Shown here in pieces: positions 21,949 through 33,965 of a DNA stretch of 64,000 nt (positions within the stretch are counted from its first letter, which is position 1; the number at the start of each line of letters is the position of its first letter). Source of the DNA: Oidiodendron maius Zn (Eukaryota; Ascomycota; Leotiomycetes; Myxotrichaceae). Below the pieces are notes generated by a model. The model saw only the letters and a program-made list of their open reading frames with translations. It made no database searches and had not been told where the DNA came from. The stretch lies in NCBI GenBank assembly GCA_000827325.1, contig KN832887.1, positions 372,001 through 436,000 on the forward strand, read 5' to 3'. The translations under genes and the position numbers were made by a program.

Positions 21949-23760
21949 CCTGGTCAATGTAAGAACAAAGCTAGAAATACGTTCGGTGAAATGAAGATGT
22001 AAGGGTTTATTTGAAAATCCGATTCTCAGTATTCACAAAGCTTTCGGCCGTCATCACGTCCATGGAGGTAAGAAATTTGCACAATTTATAGATACTCATA
22101 CTCTCATCTAAGGGGCTTGTGGACTTTCCGGACAGTGTTTCATCACCTCAAATTGAAGGCTTGTCCATCTATGAGACTACGCTACGATCTGAGAGCAGGC
22201 TTGAGGAAACCCTTATGCCGATCACTAAACTACGAAGGTCCATGGCGCTTCCCCGCAAAATATTAGCCTGAATGTCTTCCGGCTTGGCAGAAAGACTGAG
22301 TCTAATCAAAGCACGGCACTTCTCAATCTGTACGAATAGCGGCCTTAATCAAAGGGCCGAAGCCGGTAGATCCGCAACCTTAAGCCAAAGGTGCCGACGG
22401 AGATGTCCTTTTTTACGTATATAGATCTGCAACGGAGACATATCAATTTCACATTCTAATATTTTCCATGCATAAAATGATATACGTTAGCACAATCCTG
22501 CTCGCTTTAATTGCAAAGATGGATTGAATACGGCCGAGCAATTACGGCATATCAGAGCATACATCTTCCGACGAGAGCCGCAGAGAGAGAGCTTTGAGAA
22601 GATGTCTTTGAAATCTTTAGCTACTGTTACGGTCTCGATAGGGACTATATTTAATGATACGGCACATCCATAGGGCAAGTAATTCTTCATACCATAAATT
22701 TTGTTATTCTTCAGTCCTCTTCTAGATCCTCCGCTAAGGAGTGTGTACTTTGCAACTCAGAAATTTGAGATTCCCTGTACTCTCCTCCCCTGCAGCTGAG
22801 AAAAATAATTCGCCGGCAAATATAGCGAGAGAGAGAGAGACTCTAAAGGAGACTCTTGGCATATGTGGACGACTCTTGGCAGGATCCTGTGGTTGGATAT
22901 TGGCAACCCCAGGTCACCTTCAACACCACAATCCTCTGCAGTATGACAACTATGTATTACTCATTGGCTCCCTAGGTAGTATACTTATCTTATTTGTTTT
23001 CCCCCCAGCAATGATGGAGTCTTGTCTCCGGCTCAAGTCACATTTCACAATGGCCTGGCTACATATTTTATCATGTCTATGGGAACTTTCGGGCCTTTTA
23101 CCTTCGTTTCAATTGTGTTAGATCCGGCCACAGCGTTGCTGTAATAGTGGGTGTAGTTATTCTGTAAAAAGAAAATGTATGTGTATCATAAAGTCGACGT
23201 ATACCCGAAAATATCCTGTGGGGGGGCTGATCAGGATAACAGTTACCGTAGAGAAGCTAGCTCAAAATACTATAACTAATCCGGCCCGATTGATGTAGCG
23301 ATAACAATATGTCTCGTTATACGACTTGCGGATTATTGATGAAACAATGAATTTTGATATATATTCAATTCAGCTGTCCCTCGTGTATTGGTGGTAGGAC
23401 CAAGTGTGATCTTCTTTCCACGGGTTTATATAGCCTCAGCATGTGTCAAAATGACCAATCAATTATCGATCAATTAAATTTCACGTAAAATGAAAATCTC
23501 CAGTTGCTATATGATACATGATAATTGAACGCCTCCACGTCACGCTGGAATAGGAGCATAGAAGAGATATACGCGACTTATTATGTTTATTGACAGATTC
23601 GGGTTTCCCTCTGATTATATGATTTACATGATAAGAGATATTTCATTTTGACATGAAAAATCGAGTCCAGCCTGGTCCTAAACCGTGGAAGTCTCTTTGA
23701 AAGTATTTATACATGCAATTTCCTAGATGAAATAACCGGGATATTGCAACCTGGCTTCTA
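21949..23760. other. Intergenic region with weak gene remnants
   Basis: No gene can be supported. A plus-strand open stretch at 22741-23121 has a hydrophobic segment. A different frame downstream of a plausible intron (about 22976-23012) reads more naturally, so this may be a decayed gene. The rest is AT-rich. Confidence 0.35.
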
Positions 23761-25060
23761 TCAATATGAAGGATAAATGGCAAGGCCCATGAGATCAGGA
23801 ATTCGTCCCACAGTGCTGAAGATATCGAAACTCTGGATTTGCTTCGGTGTTTTCCCCTCCTGAACTGATATAAAATCGTACACAAGAATTTGTGGTGACG
23901 CTATAAGTGTGAAATCAGCACCAAACGGTGCAGTCAAAGCGTAAAGATAATGCCGATCTGCCTTGGTGTCCATTGCTCCAAAAGGTGGTGTGAATCCAAA
24001 CTGAGACTCGACTTTTACTTCCTTGGAATCAAGGATTGAAATGACCGGTCTTGCAGCATCCATCACAAAGAGAGTATCAAAAGCGGGTACGTTTGCCACC
24101 CAGCATGACGCTTCCTGACCTGGAATAGTGATGATTTCAATATTGGCTACAGTTAAGTCATAAGAAATATGTAAACTCGCCGCACCAGGCGAGCCATTAT
24201 GGGGGTTTGTGACAAACAATTGACTGTCGGAACCCAGGAAGTTAAGGCTGAAGGGGACGGTAAGATCCTTCAAAGTGTTGATAACCGGTGTGTGGCTGAC
24301 TTGGCGATCAAAAACTGGATAAGCGTATAAGAAGCCAGCTCCATCAGTCGTGCTTGCCACTGTTGTAAATACTGCTGATGAAGATGGATTAAAAGTGATG
24401 TCGCCAGTAATTGTCAGTGGCCCTACTGCTGGAGGCGTAGAGTTTGTAGGCTGAGGAATGAATCGCAATGGCCCTAGATTCTCCAGACCCTTTCTTGGAT
24501 CAACGGAAAAGCACGCGACGCCTGCAATATTGCCCGCATTGGCAGCACATGCTGTAAAGTCTTAGTTACAATGGGACTGCTTTTTGCACCATTGCACTCA
24601 CCAATGTTTAGTTCCTTGGAGTAGGTTACAGACACTGGGATATGGCCTAGAGTAGAAGCAGGCTTTCCAACAAGCTGTAGGCGCATGGGATCATGAGGAT
24701 CTATGACAAACATCGACAAGGTATTGCTTCCGGCGTTGGTAGTGAACAGATACTAAGCAGCGATTAGGCCTTAGAATCATTCCACTGCAGGTGGCTAGAG
24801 AAGCATACATTGCCCGAAACCGTAACTGAGTCTTGGGATACAGCAGCTAGCTGAGGCAGTCCATTTCCACCTGTAGCTGTCCGGACTGGCGAGGAAAGTG
24901 TTCCATCTTGTTCAGAAATTTTCACTGATACAATGGAGTTGCCTGCTGGGTCATTGTCGAGAAAGTACAGAACCCGATTGTTATTTAGCAGTGAGTCCGT
25001 TGGGAGTGCGAGCACAGCAGAAAGCTGGCTGGCAAGTAAGATTGAGACACCCAGAAGCAT
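23761..25060 (-). CDS. Secreted beta-propeller (lactonase / YncE-like) protein
   Basis: Three exons on the minus strand (24809-25060, 24602-24752, 23761-24551) encode 397 residues with all junctions in phase. A signal peptide of about 18 residues (MLLGVSILLASQLSAVLA) precedes repeated beta-strand segments such as YLFTTNAGSNTLSMFVID and FLYAYPVFDRQ, typical of seven-bladed lactonase-type propellers with regularly spaced GxxLYAxN-like blades. Proteins of this kind in fungi are often annotated as 3-carboxy-cis,cis-muconate lactonizing enzyme-like, but most lack known activity. No catalytic residue can be assigned with confidence. It is probably extracellular. Confidence 0.75.
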
Positions 25061-25572
25061 TTTTCTTGCTATAAATTGAAATTCAGATTTCTGTGAAAAG
25101 AACTGAGGATTAAAATTCGAGATAGACTTTGCGACATTATATACTCCTCAGTCTCCTCGCCGGTGTAATTGTGCAAATTTCCGAGCCCCGTTAAGAGCTG
25201 CAATATTTCAGGGTGCCATTGTTGAATAGGAAATAGTGTGATTCCAAATTCCAGCAATAAGATTTCTAACTTCAACCACTAGGTCAATTTTATGTCAGCT
25301 GAAGAGAATGATTCCAAACGTGTGGGGAAGGCTCAACCAACTATGACATAACGTATCACCGTAAGCGTCAGCACGGAAATGTGCAGGCACAAGTTAGAAA
25401 CAAAGTATATAAAGCGCGGTTCAATCGGCCTCCGATTTTTATGTGGCACAACGCAACTATTTTTCTCCCGCGGCATTTACCCACATTTACCAGCTTATAC
25501 CAGACTGCCTTTGCACTGTCTCCGCGATAGAAACTCAACTTGTCTTGCGATATAGGAGAATAAAAACAGCGC

Positions 25573-27375
25573 CTAGATGATGTAGATGTCCTCCTCTTCC
25601 AGACCGAGGCTTCTGGCCATTGCAACTCCCTTTCCGTCTTCAAAACCGTCGATCAAGCAGTCGCCGCAATGAATTTTATGCAGTCGTCTTCCGGACTGTG
25701 GTGCGTATTCCGGCTGCTCCTGCAAGAGAAATAGAGATCGTCCGCCAATCAGGCAGCAGACTTTCGCAAGTCCTACGAAGATTGGAAATGCAATGGCGAT
25801 TCGACCTCCTCTTGTCACCAGAGGCCCGCGCCATATAAAGTAATCCTCTCTAGGAGTGGAGAGACTATGCCCATCTCGCCACAGGTGTGGGGTGAGCCAA
25901 TCTTTGTTCAGTACAAGGTCTAGGAACTGCTTAGGTAGCAATGAGGACACTTGCTCGGGATCCGGCCGTGTTCCTATGTGTCGAAACCATGCTGCTCCGA
26001 GGTCTGGTTGGTCCACGTAGTCGACAACAAAACCCCTTAATATCAGAATGTTGCCAATGCGACGGTATATAGGAGGATCCGAGCAGTTTCTACGGAGTTG
26101 AGATAGATTCGACAATATGGGATTTGTGTGGGGGGTTATAAAGTCATTTGAGACCCTCAGGTCCGGCGCCCATGTTGGTAGCACAGAATTTGTAACAGCG
26201 GTTGAGAAAGCATCTGAGTCCATCAGATGCGATGCCCACCTACGTTTGATGCTCCTAAATATCCGCTGGAAGAAATCCCTTTTGCTTGTTGTGAAGCTTA
26301 TTGTCAAGGGAGTATCTAGATCATGACGTTGCTGAGCTAGGACATCTAGATTACACTCCCGCTCGATGCACCAGATGGTGAAACGCATGTACACTTCTTC
26401 CGGCGTGAGCTTGTAGTCAATGCCAAATGCGGTAGCTGGTTGGGAATAACCCTTTCCTTCAAAAAGACCATGCAGGGCATAAACTTTGTCGACGTCTTGG
26501 GTTGCCTGACGATCTCTGCACAGGTACACTAGCTCGGAAGCAGGTATAGGAATGTCATAGGGCATGTGCAGCCACTGCCGGAGATTGGCGATCACGTTGA
26601 TCATAGAGAGCCCTTTTTGAACGGCCGTATCAAATACCTTATCTTTACACACAGAATAGCAAACATCTAAGGTAGCATTAATAGCATCGCCTGCCTTCAG
26701 GTTTGACAAGAATCTGAGAGCAATAGACACAAAATCATCCCAAGCCAAAGCTTGCCTACCAATTTGGACAAGCAGATGTTTGGGTAAGGTAGCCTCCTGC
26801 ACAACCCAGATTCGCTGAAACCATCGAGTGGACAAGATATAATGGATTGGTCCTGTCCATGGGATTTCCGGTCTCTGCTCTGTAAAGGATTGGACGAGCG
26901 GCTTTGAGGCAATCGAGTGATTGCTTTTAGACACTTGCATCCACTTATGAGCGTGAGCGATTGCACTTGCAGGGTTGTATGGCCCAGCATATGGAAGCCA
27001 TATGATGACGGACCGCGCTTGCTCGTAAATATACCTCATTAACCGCACCTGTTTCGATTTCTCTTCGAAGTCTTGCTGATTAATGCACACACTATCAATC
27101 CAGAAGAATCTTTTCTGGATAGGATGGCGTAGGTCATTCAACATCGTCCAAACATTTGCCCGTACTCGTCTAGGTTTGGTCTCTCCATCGATTCGAATCC
27201 TCTCCCAGCCCGACTCATCGTCCCAAGCATACGAGATGGCGTCCCATACGACACCATTTTCCACAGGGTATCGACCCGGCTGCACTGTATCGTATTCGAA
27301 ACTAGCAGATATCGGAGAGTTCTCCTCTCCACCGTGAATCACAAGTACACGAATTTGGCTTGAAGGGTCGAACAT
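25573..27375 (-). CDS. HET-domain protein (heterokaryon incompatibility family)
   Basis: A single exon encodes 600 residues from the ATG at 27375; the open frame extends a little further upstream without an ATG. The HET domain shows its three blocks: WDAISYAWDDESG, FFWIDSVCINQQD with EKSKQVRLMRYIYEQA, and STRWFQRIWVVQEA. The C-terminus has the usual GDCLIDGFEDGKG segment near the end. HET domains can trigger regulated cell death when fungal individuals fuse, although most genomic copies have no proven role. It is one of four HET genes in the window. Confidence 0.92.
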   Translation of the reverse strand: MFDPSSQIRVLVIHGGEENSPISASFEYDTVQPGRYPVENGVVWDAISYAWDDESGWERIRIDGETKPRRVRANVWTMLNDLRHPIQKRFFWIDSVCINQQDFEEKSKQVRLMRYIYEQARSVIIWLPYAGPYNPASAIAHAHKWMQVSKSNHSIASKPLVQSFTEQRPEIPWTGPIHYILSTRWFQRIWVVQEATLPKHLLVQIGRQALAWDDFVSIALRFLSNLKAGDAINATLDVCYSVCKDKVFDTAVQKGLSMINVIANLRQWLHMPYDIPIPASELVYLCRDRQATQDVDKVYALHGLFEGKGYSQPATAFGIDYKLTPEEVYMRFTIWCIERECNLDVLAQQRHDLDTPLTISFTTSKRDFFQRIFRSIKRRWASHLMDSDAFSTAVTNSVLPTWAPDLRVSNDFITPHTNPILSNLSQLRRNCSDPPIYRRIGNILILRGFVVDYVDQPDLGAAWFRHIGTRPDPEQVSSLLPKQFLDLVLNKDWLTPHLWRDGHSLSTPREDYFIWRGPLVTRGGRIAIAFPIFVGLAKVCCLIGGRSLFLLQEQPEYAPQSGRRLHKIHCGDCLIDGFEDGKGVAMARSLGLEEEDIYII

Positions 27376-27882
27376 ATCCGGCAAGGGAACGGTAGGTGTT
27401 AGAAATGACAAGAGCAAGGGAGTGGCACTTCAGCCAACCCCTTATAAACTTATGAGGTAGATTTTAACGTCCGGCACGCTAGCGCATTTAGCTGGTGGCT
27501 AAAACATTGTAGACTTCCGGTAGACGCCACGTACTGAAGACATTAAAGCATGTAGATTGTATATTGTAGAGTTGGATGAACAACACAGAGGGCTCTGTCA
27601 TTTAGGCGGTGCAAGGTAACCCCTGGTCGAGGCTGGGGCATATCAAGTGTGTCAGGCTGCACGGGAACAAAAAGTTGCGCTGCGTCAAAAGAAAAAACGG
27701 GAAGCCAATTGTGCAAGCGAGTGCATCTGAGATCAGTAACAATATTTCCTCTCGATATTACACATTGTTGATTATAAATCGATGACCTGGGCGGTATTCA
27801 TCTCGATGATGTTTCCGCTATTGTAGAAGACTGGACATCTATTTACCTTTCAAGACTTTGGACCGATAGCACGTAAGGGGTA
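27376..27882. other. Intergenic region upstream of the HET gene
   Basis: I see no gene. It ends at the TA that flanks the left inverted repeat of the next element. Confidence 0.5.
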
Positions 27883-27911
27883 CAATTAAGTACTAGGTAC
27901 TTCCATTCTCC
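27883..27911 (+). repeat. Left inverted repeat of the Clr5-TPR segment, with a nearby direct copy
   Basis: It begins CAATTAAGTACTAGG. A degenerate direct copy of the inner part, with GTACTTCCATTCTC followed by a similar ACTGCGGCT stretch, occurs again at about 27970-28010. The left end is therefore partly duplicated. Confidence 0.65.
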
Positions 27912-28525
27912 ACACTGCGGCTACTATCGGGCATTTTATCTTGGGACCAGCTATATCCCGTCCGTTAGAGTACTGCGTACTTCCATTCTCTGTTACTGCG
28001 GCTGCCATCGGCCATTGTCTGCCAACATGTAGCTCAGTCTTTCTACCAACAAATTTTGCTCCTGCAGTATACTGCGACGGCCGACGCAGATCGGCCAACC
28101 TCCAAATCGTTTTCATTGACTTGTGAGTATCCCTGTAGACACGGAAGACAGTGGCCGGACAAATTGTAGTTTTGCATCTACTTATCTCGACTCTTTTTAT
28201 CAAGATTGTGCTTTTGCGCGAATCATTTTGGCCAATGGTACTCTCGCGCTCATGCACCGTAATCCATGATGCCAGCAAACCCAGCCATCTGCAGGGACAA
28301 TAGGAGTTTTGTCCTTCGTCCAATTAACCCCCGTCTCAACTCTACTATGACTCCCCCATTTTGCTATATGTCTTCACACAGCCCCCCCCCCCCCAACGCA
28401 ACACGCAGTAACGTTCCTATTCTCCATTTTCCTTTTATTCCTAAGCAGGTATATTTAATCCCAAAATTTCGAACAACAAGGTGGCCTTGTTGACTGGCAC
28501 GGCCGAGGCGCGAAGAGTCGTCGAT

Positions 28526-30723
28526 ATGAATCCCCCGACGGGCAATCCGCTTGCTTTTGGTCAACCCGATCTTTTATACACCCTACCGAGTTCACACATC
28601 CCGCAGCAAACATACGAGCCCTATAGTAGCTACTTGGGGTTCGATAGCCCGAATTTACCAGCGCAATCCGTAGATGGACAGATTACGACTAGCCAAAGCA
28701 GCACGTCGCATTTGCTCAATTCATCTCTAGCACTTCACTTACATCCGCATCATAATGCGGAGTCTTTTAGGGACATTCAGGCTACCCCTGCAATTCCTAT
28801 GGGCCCTCCTACCAAGACTCGGAAGAGAAAGGCTCCGACGCTACGCGCCGACAACTGGGAGCCGTATAAAGTTCGAATCGTTGAACTCCATATTACGCAG
28901 GGACTACCGCTTAGAGAGGTTAAGAAGAAGATTGAAGAAGAGTCTGGATTTATTGCAGAGTATGTTGCTTCTATTATGACAAGTGAAATAGGCTTTTAAT
29001 GGGCTTTAGCGCTAAGGATAAATGCTAACGCTTTAAAGGCTGCGCCAATACAGGACACGTATAAGTCAATGGGGCATGGACAAGAATGTCAAGCCAAATG
29101 AGATGAGTGCAGTTGTGAAGAAACGACAGCAAAGAAAAATTATTGAAGTCAATAAACGTGACCTTGTTTTCCATGTTAGAGGCCATAAAGTGGACCCACA
29201 AAAGATTGATAGATGGATGAAAAGGCATGAGGTTCCTGAAAGCCTCTTATATGTCCCTAGTCCTGCAGAATGTAAGCCACGTATGACATATATTATCTAT
29301 ATGTATATACTAACGTATCTAAGCCACCCCATCCGCTGTGCATTGTCGAACTATTTCCGATTGTAGTTCTCCGACACAAAGCCCGATGTATTCGGCACAA
29401 ACCCCAAGCTTCTCGTCGGCAGATATTATGTCCATTGCCCATAGTCTCGCATATTTCTCTCCTGTCCCCTTAATTTCAGGTATTGTCCGGCCTCAAAACA
29501 GCATTTTCACTGGGCAAAGTCCGGCGCCTATAAATACACCTTCACCTGTATCCATCGCCGCATCGGCAACAACCCCAACCTCCGCTCATAGTGGATTATA
29601 TGAAAGTACGTTTACCGGCCAAAGTCCTGCACCATTTTCCGTCCCATCAACTCCCCAAGCGTGTAATCTTGATTTGTTGCCGAACGAAACAGTGGGAGAC
29701 AGATATAATAAGCATAATGCACATACACCAGCAACCGCGTGGAACATCGCATGTGAGCTTGAGAGACAAGGGAGGTATAACAAAGCTGAACGGATGCACC
29801 GGCTGGCATTGCGGTTAAAGGAGAACTTATTGGGCCACGAGCATCCAGATACGCTTGCAAGCATGGGCAAACTCGCACTCGTGCTCGAGATTCAAGGAAG
29901 GTACAGGGCGGCTGAGCAGATCGAGCGGCAGACGCTTCAACTCAGCCAGAGGGTGCTGGGCCTCAAGCACCCAGACACGCTGACGAGCATGGGCAGACTC
30001 GCATTGGTGCTAGAGAGACAAGGAAGGTATAGGGCTGCAGAGCGGATGGGCCGTCAAGCGCTGGAGCTCAGCGAGAAGGTATTGGGATCTGAGCATCCTG
30101 ACGTTTTGACAAGCATGAGAACCCTAGCGTTAGTTCTAGAGAAACTAGGAAGGTATAATGCAGCCGAGAAGATAGGCAGGCAAGCGCTAGAGCTTAGGCA
30201 GAAGATCCTAGGAGCCGAGCACCCAGACACGCTGATGAGCATGAGTAGTCTCGCGTGGGTGCTTGGCAAACTAGGAAGGTATTGGGACGCCGAGCAGATG
30301 GGCAGGCAAGCACTAGAGCTCAGGCAGAAGGTCCTAGGCCCTGAACACCCTAGAACGCTCGAGAGCATGAACAATGTTGTGTGTATACTAAGCGGGCAGG
30401 GCAAATATGTCGAAGCAGATAAGATGGGCCGGCAGACACTGGAGTGCAGGCAGAAGGTCCTCGGCCCTGAGCACCCACACACACAGGATAGCATGGACAA
30501 CCTTGCGGTAACGCTGTACAGGCAAGGCCAGTATGTCGAGGCAGAAAAGATACAGCGGCAGACGGTAGAGCTCAGTCAAAAAGTCCTCGGCCCTGAGCAC
30601 CCACACACACAGATTAGCATACGCAACCTTGCGGTAACACTAAACAAGCAAGGCCAGTATGTCGAGGCAGAAAAGATACAGCGGCAGACGGTAGAGCTCA
30701 GTCAAAAAGTCCTCGGCCTTTAG
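28526..30723 (+). CDS. Clr5-domain protein with tetratricopeptide repeats
   Basis: Exons 28526-28959, 29039-29271 and 29324-30723 encode 688 residues. After a Pro/Ser-rich N-terminus comes a Clr5 domain (ADNWEPYKVRIVELHI to RISQWGMDKN), split by the first intron. About seven and a half TPR_12-type 42-residue repeats follow, each with GRYxxAExMxRQALEL and LGxEHPDTL. The Clr5 domain is a fungal N-terminal domain of unclear function; TPRs bind partner proteins. The last repeats are near-identical in DNA, and the frame stops inside a repeat where GAG became TAG. Repeat sequence continues for about 50 bases after the stop. The acceptor at 29323 was chosen because it restores the frame and follows a TACTAAC branch site. 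The gene lies within inverted repeats. Confidence 0.85.
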
Positions 30724-31075
30724 CACCCATACACACAGATTAGCATACGCAACCTTCCGGTAATACTGAATAATGTTTAGAGGCCGTCTGCCGCTGTTAT
30801 AAGGGGCTTTAGTAGAGCCATGCCGTCAAATATTCGATTTTATTACATAAACAGAACAGACACTGCACTGCTGCATTCTGCAACTCCTGCTATTTCGTGA
30901 GCGTTTAACGACTTACTACGTAGCATGTTACTAATCAGCAAATGCTGTGACTTCGCAAGTTTCAGTGCCATTCTCGATACTAAGCTCTCTTAAGCATGAC
31001 GTTTACAGTATCTGTCATCGCAAAGATGTTAAAGAGGACACCTGTCATGTTGGAGAGCCAGAAGACAAAATGCCC

Positions 31076-31104
31076 GGAGAATGGAAGTACCCAGTACTTG
31101 ATTG
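31076..31104 (-). repeat. Right inverted repeat of the Clr5-TPR segment
   Basis: It ends CAGTACTTGATTG, followed by TA, and is the inverse of 27883-27911. The match extends to 31062 on the inner side. Confidence 0.65.
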
Positions 31105-31106
31105 TA

Positions 31107-32101
31107 CCTTTCAAGTGTTATGTGCTAAGCAGCATAATGCATGGGTACAATATTACTAACTGTATCAGTACTAGTATCATAACAATTCTTGGCTAAAAAA
31201 ACATATAGAGTTTAGACTGAAGCTAGTTTCGAATATTACTCTATGTTGGATTCTAATACTTGCCCCACGTGATTAATTTCCGCGACTAGAGCCCAAGAGA
31301 CAGCGGTCGTCTTCCATATTTGCAATGTTTTAAAGGAATTTAATACAGCATATTTCTTTTTAGTTCAGGTTTCAAAATGCTCAGCTGTTGTATGCCAAGA
31401 TGTTTGAGCATCGTTGTCTCGGCAAGGCTCGGGGATAACTGGTGGAGTCGACACTACATTATTTAACCCTGTCAAGTGGGAGAGTATTCAAGGTGACATG
31501 AATAGAAGGCAATTCAGAGGTCGCAATGAGGCTTCGCCGGTTATGCTGCACGCCTAAATTCGTGCGAGAAGCCAGGCGTTAGTCCGATTTGTACGGTACA
31601 GCAATGAGAGTACGCGTTAATTGACAGCTCTGAACTAAAACAATACAAGATACTCTTTTATGTTGATGAATTTATGATAACTGACGGCTACTTTCATATT
31701 CTCCAGCGATACCCTCCTGCATGGACCACAAACAACCAAATGGCTCTCATAGGTAGTATAGAAGAGATACGACGAATTAATTAATTACGTGAGTGCAAGC
31801 CCCCCACTATATATACAAACTGGACAGCTGGTATTGCTGATCGGCCGTCGCCGATATTAGTCCATTTTACTGCAACGATGAAAAAGGCAAACAGACCATT
31901 GCAAAACCGGCATCCCCAAAATTGCACAATCTACTTCTCAGCACAGCCCACGCCAAGACAAGGCATATTTATTGCCATGCCTAATCCGGACTTGGCTATG
32001 CCACATGACCGCCCTTTCTTCAAGCCACCGAGAAAATCCAGCTGTACTACTCTCTAAATCTCTAGAAGTTACAAAATTAAATTTTTTCATATACAAGCAA
32101 C
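31107..32101. other. Intergenic region upstream of a HET gene
   Basis: AT-rich stretch without a supportable gene. It contains the promoter of the HET gene at 32102. Confidence 0.5.
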
Positions 32102-33965
32102 ATGTCTTCAGCAGAAGTATATACCTTCACTCCCTTGATTTCGCCCACATCATTTAGGGTCTTTCGATTGCAACCAGGACAGCGTAGCGCAAAGCTGCAA
32201 TGTTCGATCGAAGAGCGTTGTCTGGATGAATGTGGAGAGTACGAAGCTATCTCCTACGTTTGGGGAGCAAAAGATGCCTCAGGAGCATCATACATTCTCT
32301 GTGAGAACCGACAGATGGCAATAACTTTGAATCTGGAAATCGCGCTTCGTCGATTGCGATGGGAACACGGGGAGAGAGTTCTTTGGGCTGATGGAATCTG
32401 TATCAACCAGGAGGATAATTCAGAGAAATCGCAACAAGTCTCTCACATGGGCATGATATATGAGCAAGCCGTACAGACTATCTTCTGGCTGGGTGACACT
32501 GAAAAGAATATGGCTGACACCTTTGCCGAAATTCTCCAAATAGGTTTGTTAATGGACAAGGATAAAGAAAACACGGATGATACGAAGTTAGACGGTAAGT
32601 TAGTCAGTTCTTATCAAGGTGAACTCTTCACTGACGCTGTAAATTGTAGACTTTAGCTATGAGACCTGGATATTGTTGCTAAAGCTCAGTTCTATGCCAT
32701 ATTTCAGCCGTATATGGATCCTACAGGAAGTTTCATTCTCCAGAAATGGGATTATACAGTATGGCAATGGAAAAGTCGACTGGGAGCATTTCATACTGGC
32801 CTATACTATGACCACATTCTGGTTAATGATGCATAACAATGATGCTCAGGTAATGGGTGTTGAGCGGAAGTCGCTGTTTGTTCATCATACAATGAGGGAT
32901 TTAGTAGAGACTGGATGGACTATGGTTGGATTAATGAACTTGGCCATGCTGGAGATCAAGGCAATGGAAAGTTCGGACGACCGAGATAAAATTTTTGGTC
33001 TCTACTCTCTGTTCGGAAAATTTGCGCCAAACCTTCTACCCGAACCAGATTATTCTAAAGACCTCGTTGAGGTGTACACAGAGACTACCGCAGCTATGCT
33101 TTCGAGCCGTTGGTTTGGATTGCAGTACCTGCGGTGGTTCCACCAACCTCGACTTGAGGGGCTTCCTTCATGGGTAATTGACTGGAGAGGTTCTCCAAGT
33201 AAATCGCCCATGGAAGACTTCTATACTCCGAACAAAGCTTCTCCATGTCTTGGCGTGACTGAAAACAACCGGCTGCGCATTCAAGGGAAGATAATTGGGT
33301 CCATCGCTCGATATCAATCATACAACTTCCAAGTTACAAATCTACGACTGCTGGAGGAGGCAAAAACTTGTCCATGGACAAGAACGATAGCCGAAACAAA
33401 TGACGGAACTCAGCTAATGCTCAGACAAGTGTATGATTGGGCCGACCTTATTATTGACATATTCGATCTAGACTGGTCGGCTTCAGTTAGAGCTGATCTG
33501 GAGCGAGAACTCTTTAGCTCGCTTCATGCGTCAGTGAAACAAAGCATCGATGACCCTAATACATGGAGTTTTCTGTATCAAGGCAAAGTCAACTTCTTCC
33601 TAGATAGTCTCCCTGCGTACTTGCGAATAGTCCATGGCTGGAAGGACGAGGCGAAAGATGAGTGGTTGGAATCTTTTAAAGATCTCTTCCTATCCCTCAC
33701 AAAAGCTTATTTAATGCTCTACGGGGATGCTGTAGCTAATCTCTTCATACTGCAAGATAGAAGACTGGGGTTTTCGAGTTTAAAAGCGCCGCAAGAAGGC
33801 TGCATTGTGGCTGTACTGGGTGGTTTCGATGCGCCGGCTGTATTGAGATCACTGCATGAACCTGGGCAATATGAGTTGTTGAACTTTGCTTGGGTTACCG
33901 GTGCAATGCATCAAGATGTTTGGGAAGAGATAAAGTCCGATGAGACTGAGATTATTCTAGTGTAA
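32102..33965 (+). CDS. HET-domain protein
   Basis: Two exons (32102-32594 and 32650-33965) encode 602 residues. HET blocks are clear: YEAISYVWGAKD, VLWADGICINQED with QQVSHMGMIYEQA, and MPYFSRIWILQEVSFS just after the intron. The intron shifts the frame and rejoins DD-FSYETW as in relatives. The C-terminal half is variable, as usual for the family. It lies 1 kb downstream of the Clr5-TPR segment. A role in non-self recognition is inferred from the domain only. Confidence 0.9.

Larger units (their letters stand above)
27883..31104. mobile_element. TIR-bounded segment carrying a Clr5-TPR gene
   Basis: A 29-bp sequence at 27883-27911 is inverted at 31076-31104 with 27 of 29 matches; both differences are transitions. 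TA lies outside each end (27881-27882 and 31105-31106). The similarity continues inward: GGGCATTTTATCTT at 27929-27942 matches the inverse of 31062-31075, with a 17-nt insertion on the left. The interior carries one intact-looking Clr5-TPR gene and no transposase. Structure and TA flanks resemble the element at 2892-8012, but the end sequences differ. Confidence 0.55.

Noticed and set aside
22741-23121. A 126-residue membrane-like protein
   Set aside because: The second half reads better in another frame after a plausible intron, no family is recognisable, and hydrophobicity alone is weak evidence.
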